From Leptothoe kymatousa TAU-MAC 1615 (GTDB lineage Bacteria; Cyanobacteriota; Cyanobacteriia; Phormidesmidales; Phormidesmidaceae): a stretch of DNA of 64,000 nt. Shown in pieces: positions 29,601 through 37,204 of the stretch. The notes under the pieces were generated by a model. It had not been told where the DNA came from and did no database searches. It saw only the letters and a list, made by a program, of their open reading frames with translations. Position 1 is the stretch's first letter. The number at the start of each line of letters is the position of its first letter. Made by a program: the position numbers and the translations under genes. Location of the stretch: positions 62,001 through 126,000 of the forward strand of contig NZ_JADOER010000009.1 of assembly GCF_018739865.1 (NCBI RefSeq). Reading direction: 5' to 3'.

Positions 29601-29694
29601 GGTGCAGATCCTGGGACTGCCTAATCCGAGTTACCACACGAAATAAAGCTGCTTGCTGAGACTCAGGACTATTGAAAGTTAAGGAAGCCGGCAT
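26683..29694 (-). CDS. Soluble histidine kinase with four cyanobacteriochrome-like GAF domains
   Basis: 1003 residues, no membrane segment. GAF1 (about 20-180), GAF2 (195-360), GAF3 (370-530) and GAF4 (550-720) precede a HisKA (EKMSSLGQLVAGLAHEINN, His756) and an HATPase domain (NQVFMNIISNAID, KGTGLGLSISYQ). GAF1-3 each carry a DHCF motif (C86, C260, C435) and a CH motif (C114, C288, C463), exactly 28 residues apart, the arrangement of DxCF-type cyanobacteriochromes that attach a bilin through two cysteines. GAF4 has the canonical C650-H651 and no DxCF, resembling red/green types. Bilin binding and light sensing are inference. No response regulator is adjacent. Confidence 0.9.
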   Translation of the reverse strand: MPASLTFNSPESQQAALFRVVTRIRQSQDLHRIFKTTTSEIRQLLEADRVAIFYFYPHQDWEGEFVAESVGASWKSALASPVYDHCFSDDFAPLYVQGKTHAIADIYDHGLQDCHIQILSQFQVRANMVVPIVKGKTLWGLLCVHQCEGPRDWKADEIDFVSSIGEQLGIAIQQAEYLQAVKARSDRQKVLVRVLGQIRKSQDLFRTFKTTAQEVRHLLDADRVGIFKFAPEQDWEGEFIAESVGAPWKSALANPVHDHCFGEKFAALYPQRRYCSIPDIYNHDLQDCHIQILEKFEVRANLVVPILTSQTELWGLLCVHQCENPRYWQEDEVEFVNCIAEQLGVAIQQAKYLQVVKERSDRQKILVQAISRIRQSQDIHRIFKTTAQEVRHLLDSDRVGIFKFDPTQDWEGSFIAESVGARWQSTLDKHVHDHCFSDRFAPLYVQGRYHAISDITKSDLQDCHRQILEQFEIRANLVVPINIENKLWGLFCIHQCEGPRHWAQEDIEFVQLLVEHLGVAIQQADYLKKMQQQSARAAAAKTREQLLERQNLIARTVNKIRQSLDIETIFQTTTREVRHLLELDRVAIYQFAPDWSGQFVAESVGQEWDALVGTLTAIKDTFLEDTLGGRYRHQETFTVDDIYTAGYTECHIQLLEQFQAKAYAIAPIFQGENLWGLLTGYQNDGPRRWQSGDVDLMAQIAAQMGLAIQQATLLKATRQQADELMTTLDTLRTTQLQLVQGEKMSSLGQLVAGLAHEINNPVTFIHGNIAHLEEYVGDLLRLLDAYQQHPDLPDSLVSLTKDSDLEFVIQDLPKIFYSLSNGSTRILELVSSLKNFARLDEAEVKAVDLAAGIDSTLLILQHRLKADGDVPAVEIIKRYNDIPTVECYPAQLNQVFMNIISNAIDALHEHQVEAPTVEITLQTNSSNVDVSIANNGPTVPESVIKRMFDPFFTTKPPGKGTGLGLSISYQIVVEHHQGCLTCESSNNKTMFRIQIPTQLSHAD

Positions 29695-29902
29695 AAACCA
29701 AGACCTAGTAAATACACATCTCTCGGACCAGAAGAATCCAGAATTTACCGTTTACTTTAATATTCCCGACCAGCTCTCACAGTTAGCAATACTACCTATG
29801 GCCCACGTTTAGCCGCCAATAGAGACCACCGATATAGCAAGTATAGGCACCGCTGACAAACAATACTATAGACTAACCATCAAATTCACATCACATTACA
29901 CA

Positions 29903-30364
29903 ATGACAACCTGGATCCATGTACCCGGCAAACTTATTTCAGGCCATGGCGTGGCCTCGGGCCAAGGGGGAGACCCACGTTTTCCCGGCGGTACGATTCG
30001 GATGCAACGGCCTGCATTTAAAGCCCTAGGGCTGGATCTTAGTCGCTATTTTCCCGGCACCCTCAACATTTCTATTCACCCCCAGCAGTACAGCATCCAG
30101 CAGGCAAAATATACGTTCAAACAGGTAAAGTGGGCGGACCATGCTCCCCCAGAAGATTTTTCATTTTTTGATTGTTGGCTCATGCTAGAAAGTGCCCAGC
30201 GCATTCCGGGATTAATCTACTACCCCCATCCAGAAACAAAGCCTGAGCATTTTCAAGACGGTGCCACCCTGGAAGTGATAACAGAATTTATCGACGGATT
30301 AAGCTATGGCATGGGCATGGGCATCGAACTAGATCAGAGTCAAATCCGGGTATGGCTGCTATAA
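29903..30364 (+). CDS. RibK-like (DUF120-type) protein, function unknown
   Basis: 153 residues. An N-terminal WIHVPGKLISGHGVASGQGG followed by KALGLDLSRYFPGTLNISI matches the pattern VVSGxGEG ... LG ... YxGTLN of archaeal CTP-dependent riboflavin kinases. The end (GATLEVITEFIDG ... IRVWLL) could fit the final strands of that cradle-loop barrel. The nucleotide-binding residues of RibK are not clearly kept, so the reaction may differ. Alternatively a family I do not recognise. Convergent with the AGE-type gene; 208 bases from the divergent GAF kinase start. Confidence 0.6.
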   Translation: MTTWIHVPGKLISGHGVASGQGGDPRFPGGTIRMQRPAFKALGLDLSRYFPGTLNISIHPQQYSIQQAKYTFKQVKWADHAPPEDFSFFDCWLMLESAQRIPGLIYYPHPETKPEHFQDGATLEVITEFIDGLSYGMGMGIELDQSQIRVWLL

Positions 30365-30370
30365 AATCCA

Positions 30371-31957
30371 TTACCGTATATCTGAAAAACGAACCTGGTA
30401 AACCGGCACAGAGTCTGGCTGGGGGAAAATCGAAATCTCATTCACCCTGCCCTGGTAGTAATACGGATGAATAGTATCTAGCTCAGGCGGTTGTTCAAAT
30501 GCATAGTAAAGGACAGCGGCTTCTTGATGTAGCTGGCTGGAGGTGATGTAGCCCACCAATGCATGTTCAAAGGTGTGATAGCCATTTTTCCAAGGCCATT
30601 GTTTCGGAAAATCTTCCATGGGCTCATCGGTGGAGGCATCAATGTTGTTCCAGACCTCACCGAATTGCGGATCAACAAAATAGTTAAACCAGTAGTTGTA
30701 GGTCCCTGGGAGATATTTTGCCACCGTTGGCTCTGACAACGCCAAGGACGCCGTAAACTGATCTAGCTCAGCGTGCACCCACCAGGAGCGGGTCTCATTG
30801 ATGGTACCATCGGGCAAAACACCGGAAGCCCAAGTCTCTGGAGCTGACAAATAGGCGCGCTCAAGGATTTTTGGACCGTTGTTCACAGCAAAATCCACCA
30901 AAGTTTGGTTACCGCTCAGGATACCAATCATGCGCATAAACCACATGGTTTTGATGGAGTGGCCAAAGTCAGTCTCTTCTAACAGGCTGGAAGTATCTGG
31001 GGAGAGTGCTGACAACAGAAATAGATTTTCTTCTTGTAGATAGAACTGGTCGAGCATAATTTCCGATAGCCAAACCATATCTTGGGTCCATTCTGTTCGC
31101 TCCGGCTCCGGCAAAATGGGTGCTAGCAACATCATGTAGGCATTGAGCTGATCCAGCTGGGCCACCAACATTTTATCGAGGGCGTTCCCCCATTCGCCGT
31201 CTTGTAGCTGCCATTGCAAAATACCCAGCTCAGCATTGTAATAGGTATCAAAGATAAACTCTTTGAGGGCCAGAATATCGGGTAGTACCTCTGGATCGCG
31301 GGTGAGGTAGTAGTAATAGCCAATGCCCATGAGCGCATAGGCCTGTCCTTGGGGGTTGCGATCTTCTAAGGCTGGCTCCCACTCGTTACTTTCAGCACTC
31401 CACAAGCCATAGGCACCCCCTGCTTCGCGATCAAACGCATGCTGTCTAAAATAGTCAACCCCCGCTTTGGCATAGTCTAAATATTGGCGTTCCCCGGTTA
31501 GGTGAAAGGCAACGCCATAGGTGTAGATCTGTCGCGATAGGGAAACAACATACTGCTCCTCTTTAATCAGCCAATCATTTTCAAATCCTTGAACTTCCGC
31601 GCAGGGGTTTTCTGGATTCACCAGGGTGCCATTGTCACATCGCACTGAGGGAAAGTTACCCATGGGGTCACCGAGGGCCGTGGGTAAGGTCCAAAAGGGA
31701 AGTAAGTCGTCTTGAACGTGGTTTAACCATTGCTGCCCCGTGGGGATGGCCTGCGACAACGCCTCCGTTGCCGTAGCGTCAGGCATAGTTTCCGGCAACG
31801 GCGCGGGGGAGGCTAGAGCCGCCCCTGAATTGGCCCCTTGGGACCAGGGTGGCAACGGTGGTGGTGGCATGGTTGCGGCTACCGCATCAACGCCCCACAT
31901 CCCCACGGCCAATGCCAATGCGCTGATATTTGAACGACACACAAATCGATGGTTCAT
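30371..31957 (-). CDS. Exported AGE-family (N-acylglucosamine 2-epimerase fold) protein
   Basis: 528 residues from the ATG at 31957; a further six codons upstream are also open. A signal peptide ends near VDAVAAT, then a Pro-rich linker. The rest is an alpha/alpha-toroid of AGE or glycoside hydrolase type, rich in Trp, Tyr and aromatic helices: LSRQIYTYGVAFHLTGERQY, NEWEPALEDRNPQGQAYALMG, LDQLNAYMML, FGHSIKTMWFMRM, WWVHAELDQFTASLAL, WPWKNGYHTFEHALVGYI. Conserved acidic and His residues in these helices mark the active site. It probably acts on periplasmic sugars or polysaccharide; epimerase or hydrolase cannot be separated. Confidence 0.75.
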   Translation of the reverse strand: MNHRFVCRSNISALALAVGMWGVDAVAATMPPPPLPPWSQGANSGAALASPAPLPETMPDATATEALSQAIPTGQQWLNHVQDDLLPFWTLPTALGDPMGNFPSVRCDNGTLVNPENPCAEVQGFENDWLIKEEQYVVSLSRQIYTYGVAFHLTGERQYLDYAKAGVDYFRQHAFDREAGGAYGLWSAESNEWEPALEDRNPQGQAYALMGIGYYYYLTRDPEVLPDILALKEFIFDTYYNAELGILQWQLQDGEWGNALDKMLVAQLDQLNAYMMLLAPILPEPERTEWTQDMVWLSEIMLDQFYLQEENLFLLSALSPDTSSLLEETDFGHSIKTMWFMRMIGILSGNQTLVDFAVNNGPKILERAYLSAPETWASGVLPDGTINETRSWWVHAELDQFTASLALSEPTVAKYLPGTYNYWFNYFVDPQFGEVWNNIDASTDEPMEDFPKQWPWKNGYHTFEHALVGYITSSQLHQEAAVLYYAFEQPPELDTIHPYYYQGRVNEISIFPQPDSVPVYQVRFSDIR

Positions 31958-32044
31958 CTTTGAGGATGCCCTCAATGCTTTAAGTTTATGGACCGGTATC
32001 CATCAACTTAGGTTGCTAAGTTTGCCATTGTTAACATTGCGGCA

Positions 32045-33022
32045 CTAGGCCATGGCCCAATGTGGCTGCACCGCTTTGCTAGAGCCGTTAGCGGCGGCCG
32101 GAACGCTGATGGTGGGTGCCACACCGGCCCGCTCTAGAATTTCTGGAATCAGGTCTTCGCGACGGATGGCCATGATATGGACACCCTGGCAAAGCGATTG
32201 GGCCAGTTTTACCTGTTCGGCAGCGATGGTAATGCCTTCTTGTAGGGGGTCATCCGCCGCCGCCAGGCGATTGATAATGGCTTCAGGGATATGCACTCCG
32301 GGCACGTTGCGGTTGAGAAATGCTGCATTTTTGGCAGACTTTAGCAAAAAGATGCCGGCTAAGACGGGCTTTTGGGCTGGAGCGGCGATTTGGGTCATAA
32401 ATTTGTCCAGACGGTCAAAGTCGGAGATGAGCTGACTCTGGAAAAATTGAGCCCCGGCCTCTACCTTGCGTTCAAATCGTTTTTGCAAACCGGACCAGCT
32501 GGGGCACTGGGGGTCCACGGCGGCACCGGCAAAAATATCGAGGGCACCATTGGGCATGGGTTTTTCGTTGAAGTCTACCCCTTGGTTCAAGAGGCCAATG
32601 GTGCGCAGCAGTCGCACGGATTCTAAGTCGAACACGCCACGGGCTTTGGGGTTATCCCCTGCTTTTACCGGGTCTCCCGTCAGGGCCAACACGTTATGAA
32701 TGCCGAGGGCGTGGGCCCCCATGAGATCGGCCTGGAGGGCAATGCGGTTGCGATCGCGGCAGGCCATTTGGCAAATGGGTTCAATGCCTTCCTGCTTGAG
32801 TAATACCGCCGCCGCTAGGGACGACATCCGCATCACCGCCCGGCTGCCATCGGTGATATTTACACCGTGCACCCGTCCCTTTAGCAATTTGGCCATTTCT
32901 ACCATATGGCTGGCGTCGCCACCCTTGGGGGGCATCACCTCAGCGGTGATGATGAATTGGTTAGCTGCGATCGCAGACTGTAGCAAAGAGGACGGTGTAT
33001 GGGAGCGATTAGTCATAACCAT
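32045..33022 (-). CDS. metF: Methylenetetrahydrofolate reductase family protein
   Basis: 325 residues. A TIM barrel of the MetF family: FIITAEVMPPKGGD at the N-terminus, then VHGVNITDGSRAVMRMSSLAAA, ICQMACRDRNRIALQADLMGA, NVLALTGDP, AGAQFFQSQLISD and PVLAGIFLLKSAKNAAF. It reduces 5,10-methylene-THF to 5-methyl-THF for methionine synthesis. The Glu of the TAEVMPPKG strand corresponds to the catalytic Glu of E. coli MetF (E28 region). It is close to the MetF-like proteins with unusual cofactor partners in some bacteria, so the electron donor is open. Confidence 0.9.
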   Translation of the reverse strand: MVMTNRSHTPSSLLQSAIAANQFIITAEVMPPKGGDASHMVEMAKLLKGRVHGVNITDGSRAVMRMSSLAAAVLLKQEGIEPICQMACRDRNRIALQADLMGAHALGIHNVLALTGDPVKAGDNPKARGVFDLESVRLLRTIGLLNQGVDFNEKPMPNGALDIFAGAAVDPQCPSWSGLQKRFERKVEAGAQFFQSQLISDFDRLDKFMTQIAAPAQKPVLAGIFLLKSAKNAAFLNRNVPGVHIPEAIINRLAAADDPLQEGITIAAEQVKLAQSLCQGVHIMAIRREDLIPEILERAGVAPTISVPAAANGSSKAVQPHWAMA

Positions 33023-33068
33023 AAAAGTGACGTATTAAATAAAGGTGACGTTGCTATCTGCAAAAAGG

Positions 33069-33320
33069 TCAATTGTTCACACCTAGGGTGGAAACTAGGT
33101 ATGCCAATGCCCTTGTCTCCAGCAACAGCAAAAAACATAAGGTGGCGATCAGCAGCCAGCGATAAAAAGCATCATTAATTGGGGACCCAGCCGATAGTTG
33201 GGCCCCGTCCCCCCTGGGTGAGACGCTACCCACAGCAGTAGAAACGGTTATTCCAAAGCTGCTGGAATTCAGACTAGAGGCGATAGAATTTAGGCCCCTG
33301 CTAAATTCAGCATTCTCCAT
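33069..33320 (-). CDS. Possible small membrane protein
   Basis: 83 codons: a Ser-rich N-terminal half and one hydrophobic segment near the end (about 54-75, WLLIATLCFLLLLETRALAYL). No family is recognised. It lies between trpS and metF on the same strand, in a 370-base gap. Coding support is weak: no Shine-Dalgarno is obvious. Confidence 0.28.
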   Translation of the reverse strand: MENAEFSRGLNSIASSLNSSSFGITVSTAVGSVSPRGDGAQLSAGSPINDAFYRWLLIATLCFLLLLETRALAYLVSTLGVNN

Positions 33321-33392
33321 TCGGGATTGGCCAGTTCACATGGCTATTCCATAATTATACCTATGGGACTAACCACCCCCTGCCAGATAATG

Positions 33393-34403
33393 CTACAGAG
33401 GTCTGGCATAGCCCAAGGCGTCCTTCACTTTGGTCAGGGTTTGGTCGGCGATGGTAGTCGCTTTTTCGTTGCCCTTTTTAAGCACCGACTCCAGGTAGCC
33501 CCGGTCATCCATCAGGGCCTGATACTTTTCTTGGATGGGCTGTAGCGCTGCGATCGCAGTTTCCGTCAGCAACGGCTTAAACTGGCCCCAGCCCATATCG
33601 GCACATTCCGCCGCCACCGCATCCTTTTCCTTACCCGACAGCAGCATATACAGCGTCAGCAGGTTATTACACTCAGGCCGTTCCGGGTTACCAAACTCCA
33701 GACCGCGCATGGGGTCCGTCTTACACTTCTTAATTTTCTTCTTAATCAGGTCGGGGGTATCACCAATTTCGATGCGGCTCAGTTCCGACGGGTCCGACTT
33801 AGACATTTTTTTCGTCCCATCCGTCAGGCTCATCACCCGCGCCCCATCGGCCCGAATCAGCGCATCGGGCACCTTCAACACCGGCTGCTTTTTCTTCCCA
33901 AACTGGTGGTTTAGCCGCACCGCAATATCCCGCGTCAGCTCAATGTGCTGCTTTTGGTCTTCGCCCACCGGCACCAAGTCCGGCTCATAGAGCAAAATAT
34001 CCGCCGACTGTAGTACCGGGTAGTCCAACAGACCCACGCTGACATTTTCCCCCTGCTTTACCGCCTTTTCCTTAAACTGAATCATCCGCTCCAGCCAGTT
34101 CAAAGGCGTAATGCAGTTAAAGATCCAGGCCAGCTCGCTATGGGCACTTACATGGGACTGCACAAACACCGTGGAACGCTCCGGGTCAATGCCACAGGCC
34201 AGGTAGGCCGCCGCCACCTTATAGGTATTCTCCGCCAGCAGCTTCGGATCGTGGGGCACCGTAATGGCATGGAGGTCCGCTAAAAATAGGAAGCAATCGT
34301 ATTCATCCTGCATCCCCTCCCAGTTGCGAATCGCCCCCAGGTAGTTTCCCAAATGTAAATTGCCAGTGGTTTGAATGCCTGAAAGAATACGCTTTTTAGT
34401 CAT
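33393..34403 (-). CDS. trpS: Tryptophanyl-tRNA synthetase
   Basis: 336-residue class I synthetase. The HIGH-like motif is GNLHLGN in SGIQTTGNLHLGNYLGA, and the KMSKS motif is KKMSKSDPS. The AFLADLHAIT-like FLADLHAITV and GEDQKQHIELTRDIA substrate segments are present. It charges tRNA-Trp in the cytosol. Length is normal. Confidence 0.98.
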   Translation of the reverse strand: MTKKRILSGIQTTGNLHLGNYLGAIRNWEGMQDEYDCFLFLADLHAITVPHDPKLLAENTYKVAAAYLACGIDPERSTVFVQSHVSAHSELAWIFNCITPLNWLERMIQFKEKAVKQGENVSVGLLDYPVLQSADILLYEPDLVPVGEDQKQHIELTRDIAVRLNHQFGKKKQPVLKVPDALIRADGARVMSLTDGTKKMSKSDPSELSRIEIGDTPDLIKKKIKKCKTDPMRGLEFGNPERPECNNLLTLYMLLSGKEKDAVAAECADMGWGQFKPLLTETAIAALQPIQEKYQALMDDRGYLESVLKKGNEKATTIADQTLTKVKDALGYARPL

Positions 34404-34814
34404 GAAGGAGAGTGGGCACAGCCCACGGATAAAAGGTTAAAGGGAAATGGGCGATTGAAAACCGCAGATTCCCATGTAGGGATATTGATTGATGGGGCCC
34501 CCGCCGCAAACCCGATGGCAGAACGTATCCCATCGGGAGGACGTCTTCTGAAAGATTTTATAAGACCACAGAGGATTTCTAGAAACAAGTTTGATATTCC
34601 CTGGCGGCAGCCCCCTAATCCGGGAAATACAGTTCATTGAAGTCGGACTATGTACCCTTTCCGACTTCCGCATTCCGCATTCCGACTTTCGAACACCAAC
34701 AGACACAGGGCCTATCTCCACAAAATTATCCATACCTTAAAAACTCAGCCCTACCGATCCTCGGATCGACCCTTGGCCTATGATGGAAAACTGCCAAGTC
34801 GTTTTCCTGCACCC
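34404..34814. other. trpS/queD intergenic region with heptamer repeats
   Basis: 411 bases. A heptameric tandem repeat lies at 34658-34692. No gene is convincing; a long frame leading into queD (from 34650) starts inside the repeats. No preQ1 riboswitch pattern (short hairpin with A-rich tail) was seen. Confidence 0.45.
34658..34692 (+). repeat. Heptameric tandem repeat (STRR-like)
   Basis: Five heptamers in a row: TTTCCGA CTTCCGC ATTCCGC ATTCCGA CTTTCGA. Same family as the runs near 49894, 57155 and 58429. Confidence 0.8.
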
Positions 34815-35204
34815 ATGGCCAAGTGGACTCTCAAAACAGAATTTACCTTTGACGCGGCCCATTACATCAAAGACTATACTGGCCCCTGCGGTCGCATGCA
34901 TGGCCACACCTACCGGGTCCGCATGGAGGCCGCCGCCCCCAAACTCCACAGTTCCGAATATTGCCCCCACGAAGTCATGGTCACCGATTTTCGCACCCTG
35001 CGCTGGGCCAAGCTGGATGTGGAAAAGGGCGGTTTGGACCACTGCGTACTCAACGAAGTCATGCCCGAAGGGTACGAAACCACCGCAGAAATGATTGCCA
35101 AATATATCTATGACAAAACATCCCAGGAGCTACCCGATGGCGTCACGCTGAAAGTGTGCGTGTCGGAAACGCCGGACTCCTGGGTGGAATACGAGGAGGA
35201 TTGA
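34815..35204 (+). CDS. queD: 6-carboxy-5,6,7,8-tetrahydropterin synthase QueD
   Basis: 129 residues from the ATG at 34815. It converts dihydroneopterin triphosphate to 6-carboxytetrahydropterin, the first committed step to preQ0/queuosine. Zinc ligands are the His of FDAAHYI and the HGH of RMHGHTYRV; the catalytic Cys is in GPCGRMHG. A second motif, GGLDHCVLNE, holds the Asp-His pair. The stop overlaps the queE start (TGATG). The frame extends 55 codons upstream into repeats, which is not the start. Confidence 0.95.
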   Translation: MAKWTLKTEFTFDAAHYIKDYTGPCGRMHGHTYRVRMEAAAPKLHSSEYCPHEVMVTDFRTLRWAKLDVEKGGLDHCVLNEVMPEGYETTAEMIAKYIYDKTSQELPDGVTLKVCVSETPDSWVEYEED

Positions 35205-35881
35205 TGACTTCGATGGAAACGGTGGGCCGTGCCCACCCTGCAAATGTTGGAACTGCAAATGTTGGAACGGCGGGCCATGGCCACCCTACGGCCTATCCCA
35301 TTGTGGAAACATTCCATTCGGTGCAGGGGGAAGGTGTTTGGACAGGCACCAATGCATTCTTTATCCGCCTGGCCGGGTGCGATGTGGGCTGTCCCTGGTG
35401 CGACACCAAAATCTCCTGGAGCACTAAACCCCATGCCCCCATCAACCTTGGGGAGTTGGTACACCAGGCCCAAGCGGCCCAGCCCTTTATGGTGGTGATT
35501 ACCGGTGGTGAACCGCTGATGCACAATCTGTTGCCATTGACCCAGTCCCTGCAACAGGCCGGACTCCGGCTGCACCTAGAAACCTCAGGGGCCCATCCCT
35601 TAAGCGGTGACTTCGACTGGATTTCCCTCTCCCCCAAACGGTTTAAGCCACCCCAGCCCGAAATCTATGCCCATGCCCATGAGCTTAAGGTGGTGATTGC
35701 TAACTCAGACGATTTAGGGTGGGCAGAGGCCCAAGCGGCCCAGGTGCCGGAGACGACGGTAAAGCTGTTGCAGCCGGAGTGGACCAGCGATCACAGCCAG
35801 CAGCTGGTGTTGGACTATGTGAAACAACATCCAGCCTGGCGCATTAGTTTACAAACCCACAAATTTCTGGGGGTGAGGTGA
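35204..35881 (+). CDS. queE: 7-carboxy-7-deazaguanine synthase QueE, radical SAM
   Basis: 225 residues from the ATG overlapping the queD stop. It rearranges 6-carboxytetrahydropterin to 7-carboxy-7-deazaguanine. The cluster motif is CDVGCPWC (CxxxCxxC), and the family block IVETFHSVQGEGVWTG and the GGEPLMH motif are present. The first ~28 residues (GRAHPANVGTANVGTAGHGHP) are foreign to the family and are encoded by an inserted palindromic repeat; the usual start is near YPIVE. Confidence 0.95.
   Translation: MTSMETVGRAHPANVGTANVGTAGHGHPTAYPIVETFHSVQGEGVWTGTNAFFIRLAGCDVGCPWCDTKISWSTKPHAPINLGELVHQAQAAQPFMVVITGGEPLMHNLLPLTQSLQQAGLRLHLETSGAHPLSGDFDWISLSPKRFKPPQPEIYAHAHELKVVIANSDDLGWAEAQAAQVPETTVKLLQPEWTSDHSQQLVLDYVKQHPAWRISLQTHKFLGVR
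35221..35285. repeat. GGTGGGC palindromic repeat inside queE
   Basis: GGTGGGCCGTGCCCACCCT (35221-35239, self-complementary), a twice-repeated CTGCAAATGTTGGAA spacer, then a degraded mirror GGCGGGCCATGGCCACC (35267-35283). It is the same family as the arms at 61475-61542, and it lengthens the QueE N-terminus. Confidence 0.75.
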
Positions 35882-35882
35882 C

Positions 35883-35910
35883 CGTTCCTTTCGACTCCGC
35901 TCAAGGAACG
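35883..35910 (+). terminator. Possible terminator after queE
   Basis: An 8-bp stem CGTTCCTT/AAGGAACG with a 12-nt loop, then ACTTTT. The T run is short. It may instead be another dispersed repeat. Confidence 0.4.
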
Positions 35911-36099
35911 ACTTTTCCCAAGGCATGGGCTTAGGGCCTGTTAAAAATTAAAATCATGGTCTTTTTCCTTAAACGCATGGCTTAACAAGCCTTTTCGGAT
36001 TAAGCCGTGAATTAGTTGCTTAACAGCGCCTTAGAACACCACCATTGCTGGCAGAGCAGAACCAACGCCAACCCATAGAACAGTTATACAAATTAAACG

Positions 36100-36768
36100 A
36101 TGAAAAAAGCTGTTGTTTTACTCTCCGGTGGTCTAGATTCTGCCACGGCGGCAGCCCAATCCATTGCCGATGGTTATCGGCCCATTGCCCTATCGTTCCG
36201 CTACGGTCAGCGCCACGACCGTGAGCTGGTGGCCGCTAAGGTAATCGCTAGTCATTTGGCCATTGACCCACATTTTATTGTGGATGTGAACCTGGCCCAG
36301 TGGGGGGGATCGTCCCTGACGGATACGCAACAAACGCTGCCCCAAGATGGGGTGGTCACCGATGTGATTCCGTCCACCTATGTGCCGGGTCGCAATACGG
36401 TATTTATTTCCTTGGCCCTATCCCTGGCGGAGGCCCAAGGGGCCGAGGCGATTTATCTGGGCATCAATGCGGTGGATTATTCCGGCTATCCTGACTGTCG
36501 CCCCGAGTATTTAGAGGCGTTTCAAAAACTGGCCAGTCTCTCTTCCAAGGTGGGGGTGGAGGGTACGCCCATTGAGCTAAAAGCTCCCCTGGTGATGGAT
36601 TCGAAGGTGGATATTGTCAAGCGGGCGGTGGCGCTGGGGGTGCCGATTCCTGAAACCTGGTCCTGTTATGCCGGTGGAGATAGGCCCTGTGGTAAGTGCG
36701 ATTCCTGTCGAATTCGTGATCAGGCATTAGTCGAAGCGGGCTATCCGCAATGGGTCAGTTCTCACTAG
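36100..36768 (+). CDS. queC: 7-cyano-7-deazaguanine synthase QueC
   Basis: 222 residues. It converts 7-carboxy-7-deazaguanine to preQ0 with ATP and ammonia. The PP-loop SGGLDSAT is at the N-terminus, and the zinc cluster is [15 protein letters not shown] near the end. Other family blocks: [13 protein letters not shown] and [14 protein letters not shown]. 218 bases after queE on the same strand; together queD, queE and queC form a complete GTP-derived preQ0 branch apart from FolE. Confidence 0.97.
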   Translation: MKKAVVLLSGGLDSATAAAQSIADGYRPIALSFRYGQRHDRELVAAKVIASHLAIDPHFIVDVNLAQWGGSSLTDTQQTLPQDGVVTDVIPSTYVPGRNTVFISLALSLAEAQGAEAIYLGINAVDYSGYPDCRPEYLEAFQKLASLSSKVGVEGTPIELKAPLVMDSKVDIVKRAVALGVPIPETWSCYAGGDRPCGKCDSCRIRDQALVEAGYPQWVSSH

Positions 36769-36781
36769 TTGAATAGCAATG

Positions 36782-37129
36782 TTAATAACTTCTAAGAGAC
36801 TGAGGGGGGGGGTTTTGACTATATTGCTCCAGGTCAATACCACCAAAGTCTTCCATAATCAGCCCATAGCCATTACCCCAGATCTCCAGACTGAGAGGAC
36901 GAACAATTCCCTCAATCGGCAGATTTTTTGCGACCGTATATTGATTTCGAAACCTTACAAGTTCACTAAAGTTCGGATACTTCTGGGTCAGAGTCTTAAT
37001 CACCACAGACTGCTGAGTTGCTATCTTTAAAGCTCGATATACTGTTGTTCGAGGGCCTTGATTAAGCGTCTCAACACAGGCATAGCCAGGTAGATGAGGG
37101 GGAGTAATCGGTACGGCAGTAATGCTCAT
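36782..37129 (-). pseudogene. Truncated N-lobe of a Ser/Thr kinase (paralogue fragment)
   Basis: 115 codons that match the first ~100 residues of the giant kinase at 37205-42703 (for example RTTVYRA, ATQQ, VVIK.LTQ.YP, FSELV.FRNQYTVAKNLP, GIVRP, GNGY). It contains the Lys of the N-lobe but stops before the catalytic loop. The frame degenerates at a run of nine G (36804-36812) and ends at 36782. It lies 75 bases downstream of the intact gene on the same strand, so it is probably a remnant of a collapsed tandem duplication. It could still make a kinase-like fragment. Confidence 0.75.
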
Positions 37130-37204
37130 TACTGGGTTTAAAGATGTGTCTGATCATATCTAGAATTCCCTTGAATTCGGTGTCTTGTACTTGTGCAGGA
37201 TTCC

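Noticed and set aside
34650-34814. Extension of queD upstream to 34650
   Set aside because: It begins within heptamer repeats and gives 55 residues unlike any QueD; the ATG at 34815 gives a normal length.
34693-34814. PreQ1 riboswitch in front of queD
   Set aside because: The short hairpin with an A-rich tail and conserved C-rich loop of preQ1 classes was looked for and not found.
35221-35285. Insertion sequence in queE
   Set aside because: No transposase gene and no target-site duplication seen; the element is only a palindromic repeat.
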